This document shows, piece after piece, positions 44,629-53,327 of a DNA stretch of 64,000 nucleotides. The notes under the pieces are model-generated. The model was given only the letters and a program-made list of their open reading frames with translations, searched no databases and was not told the origin of the DNA. The stretch lies in the NCBI RefSeq assembly GCF_042701255.1, contig NZ_CP170554.1, positions 4,154,001 to 4,218,000 on the forward strand. The letters are read 5' to 3'. This DNA is from Tahibacter sp042701255 (GTDB lineage Bacteria; Pseudomonadota; Gammaproteobacteria; Xanthomonadales; Rhodanobacteraceae). Numbering within the stretch: position 1 is the first letter of the stretch; every line of letters begins with the position of its first letter. The position numbers and the translations under genes were made by a program.

Positions 44629-45735
44629 TCATCCCGCGCGCAGCGCGTAGAACTTCGCAACGAACGCGTCCAGCCGGCGCTCGGCGATGGCCTGGCGCAG
44701 ACCAGCCATGAGCTCCTGGTAGTGATACAGGTTGTGGATCGTCGCGAGCTGCGAGGCGAGGATCTCGTTGCACTTGTCGAGATGGCGCAGATAGGCGCGA
44801 CTGAAGCCGGAGGTGCAGGTATGGCAACCGCAGGCCTCGTCGATGGGCCGCGTGTCGCGCGCGTATTGCGCGTTGCGCAGGCGCAATACGCCGTGACGCG
44901 TGAACAGGTGCGCGTTGCGTGCGTTGCGCGTCGGCATCACGCAGTCGAACATGTCGATGCCGCGGCGCACGGCTTCGACGATGTCTTCCGGCCGGCCCAC
45001 ACCCATCAGATAGCGCGGCTTGTCGGCCGGCAGCAACGGCACGGTGGTTTCCAAGGTGTGATTGCGTTCGGCTTCGGGCTCGCCGACGGCGAGGCCGCCG
45101 ACGGCGTAGCCGTCGAAGCCGATCTGCTGCAGTCCTGCGGCGGAACGCGTGCGCAGCGCCGGATAGACGCCGCCCTGGACGATGCCAAACAGCGCATTCG
45201 GATTGCCTTCATGGGCGCGGCGCGAACGCTCGGCCCAGCGCAGCGACAATTCCATCGAATCGGACGCCTGCTTTTCGGTGGCCGGATACGGCGTACATTC
45301 GTCGAAGATCATGACGATGTCGGAATTCAGCACGCGCTGGATGCGCATGGATTCCTCGGGACTCAGGAACACCTTCGAGCCGTCGACCGGCGAGGCGAAG
45401 GTGACGCCCTGCTCGGTGATCTTGCGCTTGTGCGCGAGCGAGAACACCTGGAAGCCGCCGGAGTCGGTCAGGATCGGCCGGTCCCAGCCGATGAAGCGAT
45501 GCAGACCGCCGAATTCGCCGATCACGTCCAGACCGGGGCGCAGATAGAGATGGAAGGTGTTGCCGAGAATGATCTCGGCGCCGATCTCCTTGAGATCGCG
45601 CGGCAGCATGGCCTTGACCGAACCGTAGGTGCCGACCGGCATGAAGGCCGGCGTTTCTATCGTGCCGCGCGGGAAACTCAGGCGTCCGCGCCGTGCGGCG
45701 CCGTCGGTCTGGCTGATCTCGAAATTCATGGGCAT
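44629..45735 (-). CDS. tgt: tRNA-guanine(34) transglycosylase
   Basis: Exchanges G34 of certain tRNAs for preQ1 in queuosine biosynthesis. The 368 aa include LTDSGGFQVFSL (D91), GGLAVGEPEAER, GIDMFDCVMPTRNARN (nucleophile Asp) and the zinc site CGCHTCTSGFSRAYLRHL. Start MPMNFEIS; an ATG two codons later is equally possible. queA lies upstream on the same strand, separated by 77 bases. yajC-secD-secF, which usually follow tgt in this order, are absent. Confidence 0.97.
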   Translation of the reverse strand: MPMNFEISQTDGAARRGRLSFPRGTIETPAFMPVGTYGSVKAMLPRDLKEIGAEIILGNTFHLYLRPGLDVIGEFGGLHRFIGWDRPILTDSGGFQVFSLAHKRKITEQGVTFASPVDGSKVFLSPEESMRIQRVLNSDIVMIFDECTPYPATEKQASDSMELSLRWAERSRRAHEGNPNALFGIVQGGVYPALRTRSAAGLQQIGFDGYAVGGLAVGEPEAERNHTLETTVPLLPADKPRYLMGVGRPEDIVEAVRRGIDMFDCVMPTRNARNAHLFTRHGVLRLRNAQYARDTRPIDEACGCHTCTSGFSRAYLRHLDKCNEILASQLATIHNLYHYQELMAGLRQAIAERRLDAFVAKFYALRAG

Positions 45736-45812
45736 CGTTCTTCTGCGGCCTGCGCCGCGTCGTCAGTATCGCGGGGTGAAGTCCTACGCGGCGCGCAGCG
45801 GCGCCGCATCCA

Positions 45813-46877
45813 TCAGGCCGCCGCGCGCGGCGGCCAGATCAGCATCGCATCGCCGTAGGAGAAGAAGCGATAGCGCTCGCGCACCGCATGCGCATACGCC
45901 CCGAGCACTCGCTCGCGGCCTGCGAACGCGGAAACCAGCATCAGCAGGGTCGATTCGGGCAGATGGAAATTGGTGACGAGCCCGTCGACGCTCGTGATGC
46001 GATAGCCCGGAAAGATGAAGATCTGCGTCTCGCCGGCGAACGGCAGCACCTCGCCGTCGCGGCTGGCACTTTCCAATGCGCGCACGACCGTCGTGCCGAC
46101 CGCAACGACGCGGCCGCCGGCTGCACGCGTGCGGCGCATCTTCTCGACGAGCTCGGCGCCGACGTTGAGCCACTCGCGGTGCATGACGTGATCGCGCAGT
46201 TCTTCGCTGCGCATGGGCTGGAAGGTGCCGGCGCCGACGTGCAGGGTCACGTGGCCGAAGTCGACGCCGCGCGCGGCCAGCGCATCGAGCAGGGTCTGAT
46301 CGAAATGCAGGCCGGCAGTCGGTGCAGCGACCGCACCGGGACTGCGTGCGAACAGGGTCTGGTAGCGTTCCGCATCGCTGTCGTCCGCTTCGCGGTCGAT
46401 GTACGGCGGCAGCGGCATGCGCCCCAGGCGCAGCAGCAGCTTTTCGAGCGGTTCGTTGGCCGGGAAACGCAGGTCGAAGAACGGGCCGTCGCGGCCCAGC
46501 ACTTCGACCTCGCTGCCGTCGGCCAGCACGATGCGGCCGCCGGGCTTGGGTTTCTTGGATACGCCGAGCTGGGCGCGCGCTTCGTGCGTGCCGGTCACGC
46601 GCTCGATCAGGATCTCGACGGCACCGCCGGAATCCTTGCGCCCGAACAGGCGTGCCGGCAGCACGCGCGTGTCGTTGAAGACGAGCAGATCGCCCGGCGC
46701 GAGGCGGTCGGCGAGCTCGCCGAAACGGCGGTCGGTCAGGCGGTCGTCGCTGGCGTCGAGCTCGAGCAGACGGCTCGCCGAACGCTGCGCCAGCGGCTGC
46801 TGGGCGATCAGCGCCGGCGGCAGGTCGAAACGGAAATCAGATTTTTTCACTTTTTTACCGATGCGCGCCGGATTCAC
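45813..46877 (-). CDS. queA: S-adenosylmethionine:tRNA ribosyltransferase-isomerase
   Basis: Adds the epoxycyclopentane moiety to preQ1-tRNA from SAM, the step after Tgt. It has 354 aa from ATG 46877. SDFRFDLPPALIAQ, LLVFNDTRVLPARL, AAPTAGLHFD, LHVGAGTFQP and VTNFHLPESTLLMLVSAF are family hallmarks. Most homologues start at 'MKKSDF', so the in-frame GTG at 46850 (345 aa) may be the true start; neither has a clear ribosome binding site. It forms an operon with tgt. Confidence 0.95.
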   Translation of the reverse strand: MNPARIGKKVKKSDFRFDLPPALIAQQPLAQRSASRLLELDASDDRLTDRRFGELADRLAPGDLLVFNDTRVLPARLFGRKDSGGAVEILIERVTGTHEARAQLGVSKKPKPGGRIVLADGSEVEVLGRDGPFFDLRFPANEPLEKLLLRLGRMPLPPYIDREADDSDAERYQTLFARSPGAVAAPTAGLHFDQTLLDALAARGVDFGHVTLHVGAGTFQPMRSEELRDHVMHREWLNVGAELVEKMRRTRAAGGRVVAVGTTVVRALESASRDGEVLPFAGETQIFIFPGYRITSVDGLVTNFHLPESTLLMLVSAFAGRERVLGAYAHAVRERYRFFSYGDAMLIWPPRAAA

Positions 46878-46902
46878 GGTCCGGCGGACCGACGATTATC
46901 CC

Positions 46903-49185
46903 CTATCGCGCGGCTTTCGTCCTGCGCTGGCGCAACAGCAGCACGACGACGACCAGGCCGATCGCACCGAGGCCGGCCGCCACGAACGGCGCCGCGCGGC
47001 GCAGGACCTGCTTGGCCCAGCGCATCTGCTCGAACTTCCGGCGCTTTTCCGCAGCGGCGAAATCGGGCGCCGGGCAGGCATAGCCGGCGGTGCCGAAATT
47101 CCCGGCCCAGGCCAGGTACGGACCGTCGGCGAGGTAGCGCCGGTAGTAGCGCTGGGCCAGCGCCGAGTCGCCGTTGATGACCCAGCCGGTCGCACTGCAC
47201 AGCAGCGCCGCAAACGCCTGCGAACGCGCCGGCACGAGGTCGGCCGCCTGATTGGCCAGGTCGGCCGCGACGAAGCGGTAGTGGAAGCGCTGCACCGGCT
47301 GCGGCTGGCTCGCGACGAGGCGCTGCGCCTCGTCGGTGCCGACGAGCTTCTTGTCTTGCTTGTCGAGCTCGGGCTCGCTCCATTCATAAGCGCCGTCGAA
47401 CACGGCCGCATCGGGCGCGAGTTCGAGACCGAGCAGCTCCATGCCCGACTCGCGCGCGAGTCGGGCGGCGCGATACAGCGCTTCGGAGCGTTCGATAGCC
47501 TTGAGCTTGGCGGCGTCGGTGCGCGCGTTGGCGTAGTCGGCTGCCTTGTCGCGCAGATCCGGCGGGAAATAGGCCGCCGCTTCGGCATAGCGGCCGACAC
47601 GCAGCAAGCGCCGGCCCAGCAGCGCGCGCAGCTGCTCGTCGGGCGAGCGAGCCACCCAGCCGTTCTCGTCGGGCTTGGCCGCCGTGGTCGGCGCCGGCAC
47701 GCGCGCATCGACGAACTGCTTGAGCTCGTCGACGCTGAGCACGCGCTCGGCCACGTGCGCCTCGTCCATCCAGTACTGGCCCTTGCCCGCGTGGAACAGG
47801 GTCAGCGCTTCGGCATAGTCGCCGCGGCCCAGCGCGAGCACCGCGCGTTCGCCGTCGACGCGGCAGGCGGGCGCCAGACCTTCATAGTCATAGCCTTCCT
47901 GCGGAACCGGCCCCCAGTCCTCGCTGCGCGGAAACGCCTGCGAGGCCTTGACGTAGGCATCCGCAGCCGCCTTGTCGTCGCCGGCACGCAGCGCGAGCTT
48001 GGCGCGCACCCACCAGGCCATCGCGGTCTCGCTGCGCGGCGCGAGCTTGGCTGCGAGTTCGTAGCGCCCGGCGCGATAGGCCGCGGCCGCAACACGATCG
48101 ACGCCGCCGATCTCGCCGGTACTCGCCGCGACGGCGGTGTAATAGCGCTCGAGCATGGCCTTGCCGGCGTTTGCTTCCGTTGCGGCCTGCGCCGCATCGG
48201 CTGCGCCGTCGCCGGCGCTTTCCGGTTCCTCGCCGGAGGCATAGATCAGCTCGTTGCTGCGCGTGTAGACATAGGCAGCGAGCAGGCGCTGCAACAGCGG
48301 ATCGGCCAGCGCCTTCTGCAAGGTCGCTTCGTCGGCGAACAGTCCGCGCGCGACGAACAGCAGCGAAGCGCGGCCCGAAGCCGAACCCTGCGCCGCCTGC
48401 TCCGCATAGAGCTTGACCGCCGCAGCCGTCTCGTCGCGCGCCAGATGCAGCTGGGCTTCCTCGCCGTAGCTCGCGACGGCCAACCCGAGCGGATCGGCCG
48501 CACCGGCGGCCACGGCCGCGCGCACGGCCTGGAAGTCGGCAGCGGCGGCCTGCGTGATCTTGTCCATCGCCACGACGGCCGGATCCGCAGCGCCCTTGCC
48601 CGCCGCGATCGCCGCGAGCTGGTCCGCGTCGTAATGCACGTCGAAGGCCAGCCGCACCCGGCCGAGCATGAATTGCGCCCAGACACCGCGGCGGCTGCGC
48701 TGGTCGGCCGGCAGCGCGAGCACGGCTTCGAAGCGGCGCCGCGCGACCTCGGTCTCGCCGGCCTGGAACGCGCGCGCGCCGGCCAGATAAAGACGCACGT
48801 CCTGAGCGAGTCCCTCGCCGGCCGCCCAGGCGGCCGCATCGTCGGCGGACTCGCGCATGGCCTGCGCCTTGGCCCAACCGTCCTCGCCGAGTTCTTCCTT
48901 CTCCACCGTTTCGCGCGACTCGCCGGGCGCTTCCCAGAGATTCTCACTCGGCTTGAATGCGTTCGCCGGTCGCGGCACGAGCTGCGCGGCCTCGAAATCG
49001 AACGTGCCTTCGACGAGGTCGTAGACGCTCGCATGGCGGTCGGTCAGCAGCTCGTGCGGGAAATCGGGGCCGCAGGCCAGGCCGGGGAAACTCCAAAGTG
49101 CAGTGGCCAGCGCGAGACTGCGCAGCACCGGCACGACCGTGCGCGGCAGGCCGCGGCGAATTCCGTTTCGTTCGACCGTATTCAT
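46903..49185 (-). CDS. Large exported Ala-rich helical-repeat protein, unknown
   Basis: A 760-aa protein starting at ATG 49185 (GGAAG about 9 bases upstream), with a signal peptide and a C-terminal membrane helix (VAAGLGAIGLVVVVLLL) followed by RQRRTKAAR, so it is anchored in the inner membrane facing the periplasm. The body is built of TPR-like helical pairs (DEAHVAERVLSVDELKQFVD, RVGRYAEAAAYFPPDLRD). No known family; its role may be as a scaffold. Confidence 0.7.
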   Translation of the reverse strand: MNTVERNGIRRGLPRTVVPVLRSLALATALWSFPGLACGPDFPHELLTDRHASVYDLVEGTFDFEAAQLVPRPANAFKPSENLWEAPGESRETVEKEELGEDGWAKAQAMRESADDAAAWAAGEGLAQDVRLYLAGARAFQAGETEVARRRFEAVLALPADQRSRRGVWAQFMLGRVRLAFDVHYDADQLAAIAAGKGAADPAVVAMDKITQAAAADFQAVRAAVAAGAADPLGLAVASYGEEAQLHLARDETAAAVKLYAEQAAQGSASGRASLLFVARGLFADEATLQKALADPLLQRLLAAYVYTRSNELIYASGEEPESAGDGAADAAQAATEANAGKAMLERYYTAVAASTGEIGGVDRVAAAAYRAGRYELAAKLAPRSETAMAWWVRAKLALRAGDDKAAADAYVKASQAFPRSEDWGPVPQEGYDYEGLAPACRVDGERAVLALGRGDYAEALTLFHAGKGQYWMDEAHVAERVLSVDELKQFVDARVPAPTTAAKPDENGWVARSPDEQLRALLGRRLLRVGRYAEAAAYFPPDLRDKAADYANARTDAAKLKAIERSEALYRAARLARESGMELLGLELAPDAAVFDGAYEWSEPELDKQDKKLVGTDEAQRLVASQPQPVQRFHYRFVAADLANQAADLVPARSQAFAALLCSATGWVINGDSALAQRYYRRYLADGPYLAWAGNFGTAGYACPAPDFAAAEKRRKFEQMRWAKQVLRRAAPFVAAGLGAIGLVVVVLLLRQRRTKAAR

Positions 49186-49315
49186 CCGCAATGACTTCCA
49201 GGGTTGGAGGTGATGACTGCAAGCAGACAGACCCGAGCATCATCGCATGACGACAAACGCCGTCCGAACCGATCACGGACCGCCTTTCGCCATGGAGCGC
49301 AAACAATCGGCACGC

Positions 49316-49594
49316 CTACCACCAATGCCAGTGCTGCCCGACTGCCGCAACGACGGGACATGCAGCCAGCAGATAGGCGATCGCGCACGCCAGCCGCCAG
49401 CGTCGGCCGCGAAACCAGCCGGCCAGCATCAGCGGCACCGCGACCGCAAGCAGATAGGCCGCCAGTATCGGCTCGATCATGCCGCAGGCGCGGACGTTGA
49501 AAAAACAGAAATACGAACTGGCGAACAGCACGCCGGCAGCCAGCACGATCAGCAGGGTAGCCGGCAGTTCCGGCGGGGAAGCCAGACGGCTCAA
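49316..49594 (-). CDS. Small three-helix membrane protein, coupled to the response regulator
   Basis: A 92-aa protein with three membrane segments (LPATLLIVLAAGVLFASS, IEPILAAYLLAVAVPLML, WRLACAIAYLLAACPVVAAV). Its TTG start lies in a TTGA overlap with the response regulator stop (49591-49594), so translational coupling is likely. No family was recognised. It may be an accessory of the two-component/ABC operon. Confidence 0.55.
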   Translation of the reverse strand: MSRLASPPELPATLLIVLAAGVLFASSYFCFFNVRACGMIEPILAAYLLAVAVPLMLAGWFRGRRWRLACAIAYLLAACPVVAAVGQHWHWW

Positions 49595-50193
49595 AGCCAG
49601 CCCTTCTGCCGCGCGAGACGATACGCCTCGATACGGTTGCCGACGCCGAGCTTGCCGATGGCTTCGGACAGGTAGTTGCGCACGGTGCCCTGGGACAGGT
49701 GCAGCTGCGCGGCGACTTCGCCGGCGGACAGCCCTTCGCCGGCCAGGCGCAGCACCTGGCGCTCGCGGTCGTTCAGCGGATCGGCTTCGCTCCAGGCGTC
49801 GACGGCGAGCTGCGGGTCGACGACGCGACCGCCGCGATGCACCTTGCGCAAGGCGTCGGCCAGCTGCTCGGCCGGCGCGTCCTTCAGCAGATAGCCGACG
49901 ACGCCGGCTTCGAGCGCACGACGCAGATAGCCCGGCCGTGCAAAGGTGGTCACGATGACGACCTTGCAGGTAGCGCCGCGTTCGCGCACGCGCTGGGCCA
50001 GTTCCAGTCCGGTCAGGCCGGGCATTTCGATGTCGGTCACGAGCACGTCGGGACGGTGCTGCTCGATCAGGCGCCAGGCGTCCTGGCCGTCGGCCGCGCT
50101 CGCGACCACGTCCATGTCGGGTTCCAGTCGCAGCAGCGCCGACAGCGCGCCGCGCACCATGGCCTGGTCTTCGGCCAGCAATACTCGAATCAT
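49591..50193 (-). CDS. NarL/DesR-type response regulator
   Basis: A 200-aa DNA-binding response regulator. The receiver domain has LLAEDQ and phosphoacceptor D54 (VLVTDIEMPG), T85/K106-type switch residues (VTTFAR, YLLKD), and a LuxR helix-turn-helix (LNDRERQVLRLAGEGLSAGE ... GTVRNYLSEAIGKL). It pairs with the kinase gene 31 bases upstream on the same strand. Confidence 0.92.
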   Translation of the reverse strand: MIRVLLAEDQAMVRGALSALLRLEPDMDVVASAADGQDAWRLIEQHRPDVLVTDIEMPGLTGLELAQRVRERGATCKVVIVTTFARPGYLRRALEAGVVGYLLKDAPAEQLADALRKVHRGGRVVDPQLAVDAWSEADPLNDRERQVLRLAGEGLSAGEVAAQLHLSQGTVRNYLSEAIGKLGVGNRIEAYRLARQKGWL

Positions 50194-50224
50194 GCGCGCA
50201 GCGTAGCCGGAGGTCGCAGCCGGC

Positions 50225-51388
50225 TCAATGCGCGACGACGGCGTCGGCAGTCGTCGCGACCAGGCCGGCCTGCGGCACGCGCACGGTCAGCCGCGTGCCC
50301 TGCCCGCGCACCGCGTCGACGCGCAGGGTCGCGCCGAAGACCTGCAGCCGTTCGCGCATGCCGCACAAGCCGTTGCCCGGCACGATGTCGCCGCCGCGGC
50401 CGTCGTCCTGCACGTCGAGCAGCAGACCGCTGCCTTCGCTGGTCAGCCGCACGTTCGCGCGCGTGGCCTGCGCATGCCGGTGGATGTTGGTCACCGCTTC
50501 GCGCAGGACCAGGGCCAGACAGGTCTCGAGCTCGGCCGGCAGCGGCGGCGCGGCCAGCTCGTACTGGAACTTCACGCCGCTGGATTCGAGCAGCAGCCGC
50601 GCCGACGCGGCCTCCGCGGCGATGCCGGCCGCGCGTATGCCGGTGACCGCGCGCCGCACCTGGCCCAGCGCATCGCGTGCGACGCGCTCGACCTCGCGCA
50701 CTTCCTGACGCGCGGCCTGCGGATCGCGCTCCCACAGCCGGTTGGCCAATTCGGACTTCAAGGTGATCAGCGACAGGGTATGGCCGAGCAGGTCGTGCAG
50801 GTCGCGGCCGATGCGCTCGCGCTCGGCCAGTGCGGCGAGCCGGCGCACCTCTTCGTGCGACAGGCGCAGCGCGACCTGCTTGCGCTGGTTCTCGCGCATG
50901 AAATACGAACCGACGAAGCAGGCCGTGCCGACGAGATACGTGATGCCTATCGTGAGCGGCGCGCCGCGCATGAAGCTCGCGATGTACAGCGAGAAGCTGG
51001 CCGTGATGCCGACGGCGAGCAGCAGCCCCAGGCGCAGCGAAACCAGATGCGGCGCGAACGCACAGGCGAAGATCACGAAGGTGTTCGAGAACGGATTGGT
51101 CGGGGCCAGCAGCGCCGCCAGTACCGTCATCGCGAGCACGATCAGCACGAGCTCGCGCCCGCAGGCCCAGTAGGCACGGAAGTACAGCGGCAGGAACACG
51201 GCCGTGGAGAGCAGGGTCTGCGGCAGCCAGTTGGCTGCCGCGATGCTCGACACCAGCAGCGGCAGGAACAGGAAGGCCAGATACGCCAGCGAGACGAACG
51301 GCGCCCAGCCCATGCCGAGTTCGTCCGGCACGAGGCGATCGCGCAAAGCCAGCACAGCGGGTCGACGGAGCCAGTTCATGGGATGCAT
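50225..51388 (-). CDS. DesK-type sensor histidine kinase
   Basis: A 387-aa kinase. Five or six membrane helices lie in residues 35-165, then the HisKA_3 dimerisation box ERERIGRDLHDLLGH (phospho-accepting H198) and an HATPase domain with REAVTNIHRHAQ (N-box), DDGRGG (G1) and GLCGMRERL (G2). This layout, with multi-helix membrane sensing, is typical of kinases paired with ABC-2 exporters, as here. An ATG three codons later is an alternative start. Confidence 0.92.
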   Translation of the reverse strand: MHPMNWLRRPAVLALRDRLVPDELGMGWAPFVSLAYLAFLFLPLLVSSIAAANWLPQTLLSTAVFLPLYFRAYWACGRELVLIVLAMTVLAALLAPTNPFSNTFVIFACAFAPHLVSLRLGLLLAVGITASFSLYIASFMRGAPLTIGITYLVGTACFVGSYFMRENQRKQVALRLSHEEVRRLAALAERERIGRDLHDLLGHTLSLITLKSELANRLWERDPQAARQEVREVERVARDALGQVRRAVTGIRAAGIAAEAASARLLLESSGVKFQYELAAPPLPAELETCLALVLREAVTNIHRHAQATRANVRLTSEGSGLLLDVQDDGRGGDIVPGNGLCGMRERLQVFGATLRVDAVRGQGTRLTVRVPQAGLVATTADAVVAH

Positions 51389-51406
51389 GCTGCCACGGAT
51401 GCGCGC

Positions 51407-52171
51407 TCAGGGCTCGCGCTGCAGACGCCGCGCGGCCCAGCGGCCGACGGCCAGAGTGAAGATGCCGAGATACAGCAGATGCGCCGAGGCCGCACCTTCG
51501 CCGCCCTGCCCGGTTGCCATCAGGCCGAGCTGGGCCAGATGCCAGGCCGGCCAGAGCACGGCAAGCTTTTGAATCACTAGCGGCAGCAGGTTCAGCGGAA
51601 ACCACAGGCCCGACAGCAGCGCCATCGGCAGATAGATCAGGTTGACCACGGCCGGCGCGGCCTGGCCGTTCACGAAGCTGCCGACCAGCAGACCCAGCGC
51701 GCAGAACGGCAATGCGCCGAACACCATCAGCACGAGCAGCGACATCCACTGCACGGCTTCGAGGCGCACGCCGCCGAAGATCGCACCAGTGATACACAGC
51801 ATGCTCACGATGATCGCCGCGAACAGCATGGCCATCGCGAGCTTGCCGCCAACGAAGTTCAGCGGCGGCATCGGCAGCGCGCGGCGCAGGGCCAGCAGGC
51901 CCTTGTCGCGTTCGGTCGCCACGCTGACGCCGAAGCCGAACAGGCCCGGCGCCATGACGCCGAACACCGAATACGTCGCCATCAGATACTGCGCGGCGCG
52001 CAGCGACGAACCCGGCTTGGCCAGCAGCACGCCGAACAGCAGATAGAACAGCACAGGAAACATCAGCGCCGGTATGGCGAAGCTCGGCGTGCGCAGCAGG
52101 CGCAGGAATTCCAGCCTGGCTTCGAGCGCGAGACTGCGGCGCGCGATCGCATCGAACGTGGTCGTGGTCAT
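51407..52171 (-). CDS. ABC-2 type transporter permease
   Basis: A 254-aa inner-membrane protein with six segments (LLRTPSFAIPALMFPVLFYL, GLFGFGVSVATERDKGLL with the ABC-2 'ERD.G.l..l...P' signature, and more). ATG 52171 lies one base after the stop of the ATPase gene, so the two are coupled. With the ATPase it forms an ABC-2 exporter; the kinase/regulator downstream suggests it is induced by membrane stress or an antibiotic. Confidence 0.9.
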   Translation of the reverse strand: MTTTTFDAIARRSLALEARLEFLRLLRTPSFAIPALMFPVLFYLLFGVLLAKPGSSLRAAQYLMATYSVFGVMAPGLFGFGVSVATERDKGLLALRRALPMPPLNFVGGKLAMAMLFAAIIVSMLCITGAIFGGVRLEAVQWMSLLVLMVFGALPFCALGLLVGSFVNGQAAPAVVNLIYLPMALLSGLWFPLNLLPLVIQKLAVLWPAWHLAQLGLMATGQGGEGAASAHLLYLGIFTLAVGRWAARRLQREP

Positions 52172-52172
52172 G

Positions 52173-53063
52173 TCAGGCGGCCTCACGGGTGATGGTCTGC
52201 AGCGCTTCGGCGAGACCCGCGCGCTGTACTTCGAGATCGCGCAGCTGCGCGTCGGCGGCGAGCAGCTCGCGCAATACGGGTTCGGGCTGCGGCGTCACGA
52301 TGTGCAGGCGATCGCCGTCGCGCTGCACGCTCTGCACCAGCGGCCATGCGCGCACCTGTTCGGTGCTCAGGCTGCTGACGCAGCGGATCTGGCGCTGGCC
52401 GACGCGAGCGCGGATCGCTTCGAGGCTGCCTTCGGCGACGAGCCGTCCCAGCATCAATACGCCTATGCGCTGCGCCAGCGCTTCGGCTTCCTCCAGGTAA
52501 TGCGTGGTCAGCACGACGGCGCAGCCGCCGGCGACGAGCTCGCGGATGGTCTGCCAGAACTGCTCGCGCGATTCGGTATCCATGCCGACCGTGGGCTCGT
52601 CGAGAAACAGCAGCTCGGGCCGACCGCAGATCGCCAGCGCGAACTGCACGCGGCGCTGCTGGCCGCCCGACAGCGCCGCATAGCGCTTGCCGAGCAGCGC
52701 TTCGATGCCGGCCAGCGCGGCCACGTCGGCCAGGCTGCGCGGCTGGACGTAGTAGCTGCGCACCTGCGCGATCAGCTCGGCCACGCTGAGCGTGTCCGGC
52801 AGGCCGGCCGACTGCAGCATCACGCCGATGCGCCGGCGCGCGGCGAGCTCCTGCGGAGCGAGGCCGAACAGGCGCGCCTCGCCGGTGTCCGGGCGCAGCA
52901 GGCCCAGCAACAGCGAAATCGCCGTGGTCTTGCCGGCGCCGTTAGGGCCGAGCAAGGCATAGACCTCGCCGGCGGCGATGGTCAGATCGACGTCGGCCAG
53001 GGCCTGTATCGCGCCGTGCTTCTTGCCGGCGCCGCGCAATTGCGCGACTGTCTGCGTGTTCAT
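52173..53063 (-). CDS. ABC transporter ATP-binding protein
   Basis: A 296-aa ATPase. Walker A GPNGAGKTT near residue 39, ABC signature ALSGGQQRR near residue 130, Walker B LLFLDEPTVGMD, and an H-loop LTTHYLEEAE. A C-terminal extension of about 90 residues follows. It is the first gene of the ATPase-permease-kinase-regulator-membrane protein operon (53063 to 49316, minus strand). Confidence 0.93.
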   Translation of the reverse strand: MNTQTVAQLRGAGKKHGAIQALADVDLTIAAGEVYALLGPNGAGKTTAISLLLGLLRPDTGEARLFGLAPQELAARRRIGVMLQSAGLPDTLSVAELIAQVRSYYVQPRSLADVAALAGIEALLGKRYAALSGGQQRRVQFALAICGRPELLFLDEPTVGMDTESREQFWQTIRELVAGGCAVVLTTHYLEEAEALAQRIGVLMLGRLVAEGSLEAIRARVGQRQIRCVSSLSTEQVRAWPLVQSVQRDGDRLHIVTPQPEPVLRELLAADAQLRDLEVQRAGLAEALQTITREAA

Positions 53064-53327
53064 CTGCGTCTCCCGATGGTGTGCTCAGGCTACGCAGCGG
53101 CACGCCGCCGCCGTAGTTGGCGGCATCAGCAATTGCGGTTGACATTCGTCACCCGCACCGGCGCCGGCAGCTTTGCAAAGTGGCCCTGTCCGGAGGCCAT
53201 GAATCGGCCCCAGGGGGCTACCAATATGCTCTGGTAGACTGGCCCGACTCTGCGCCTGGTGGCGCCCTCAATCCTGTCCGATCCGCGCCGTCCGGCGCGC
53301 GTCGGCCCGTTTCCGTTGGAGCCCGCT

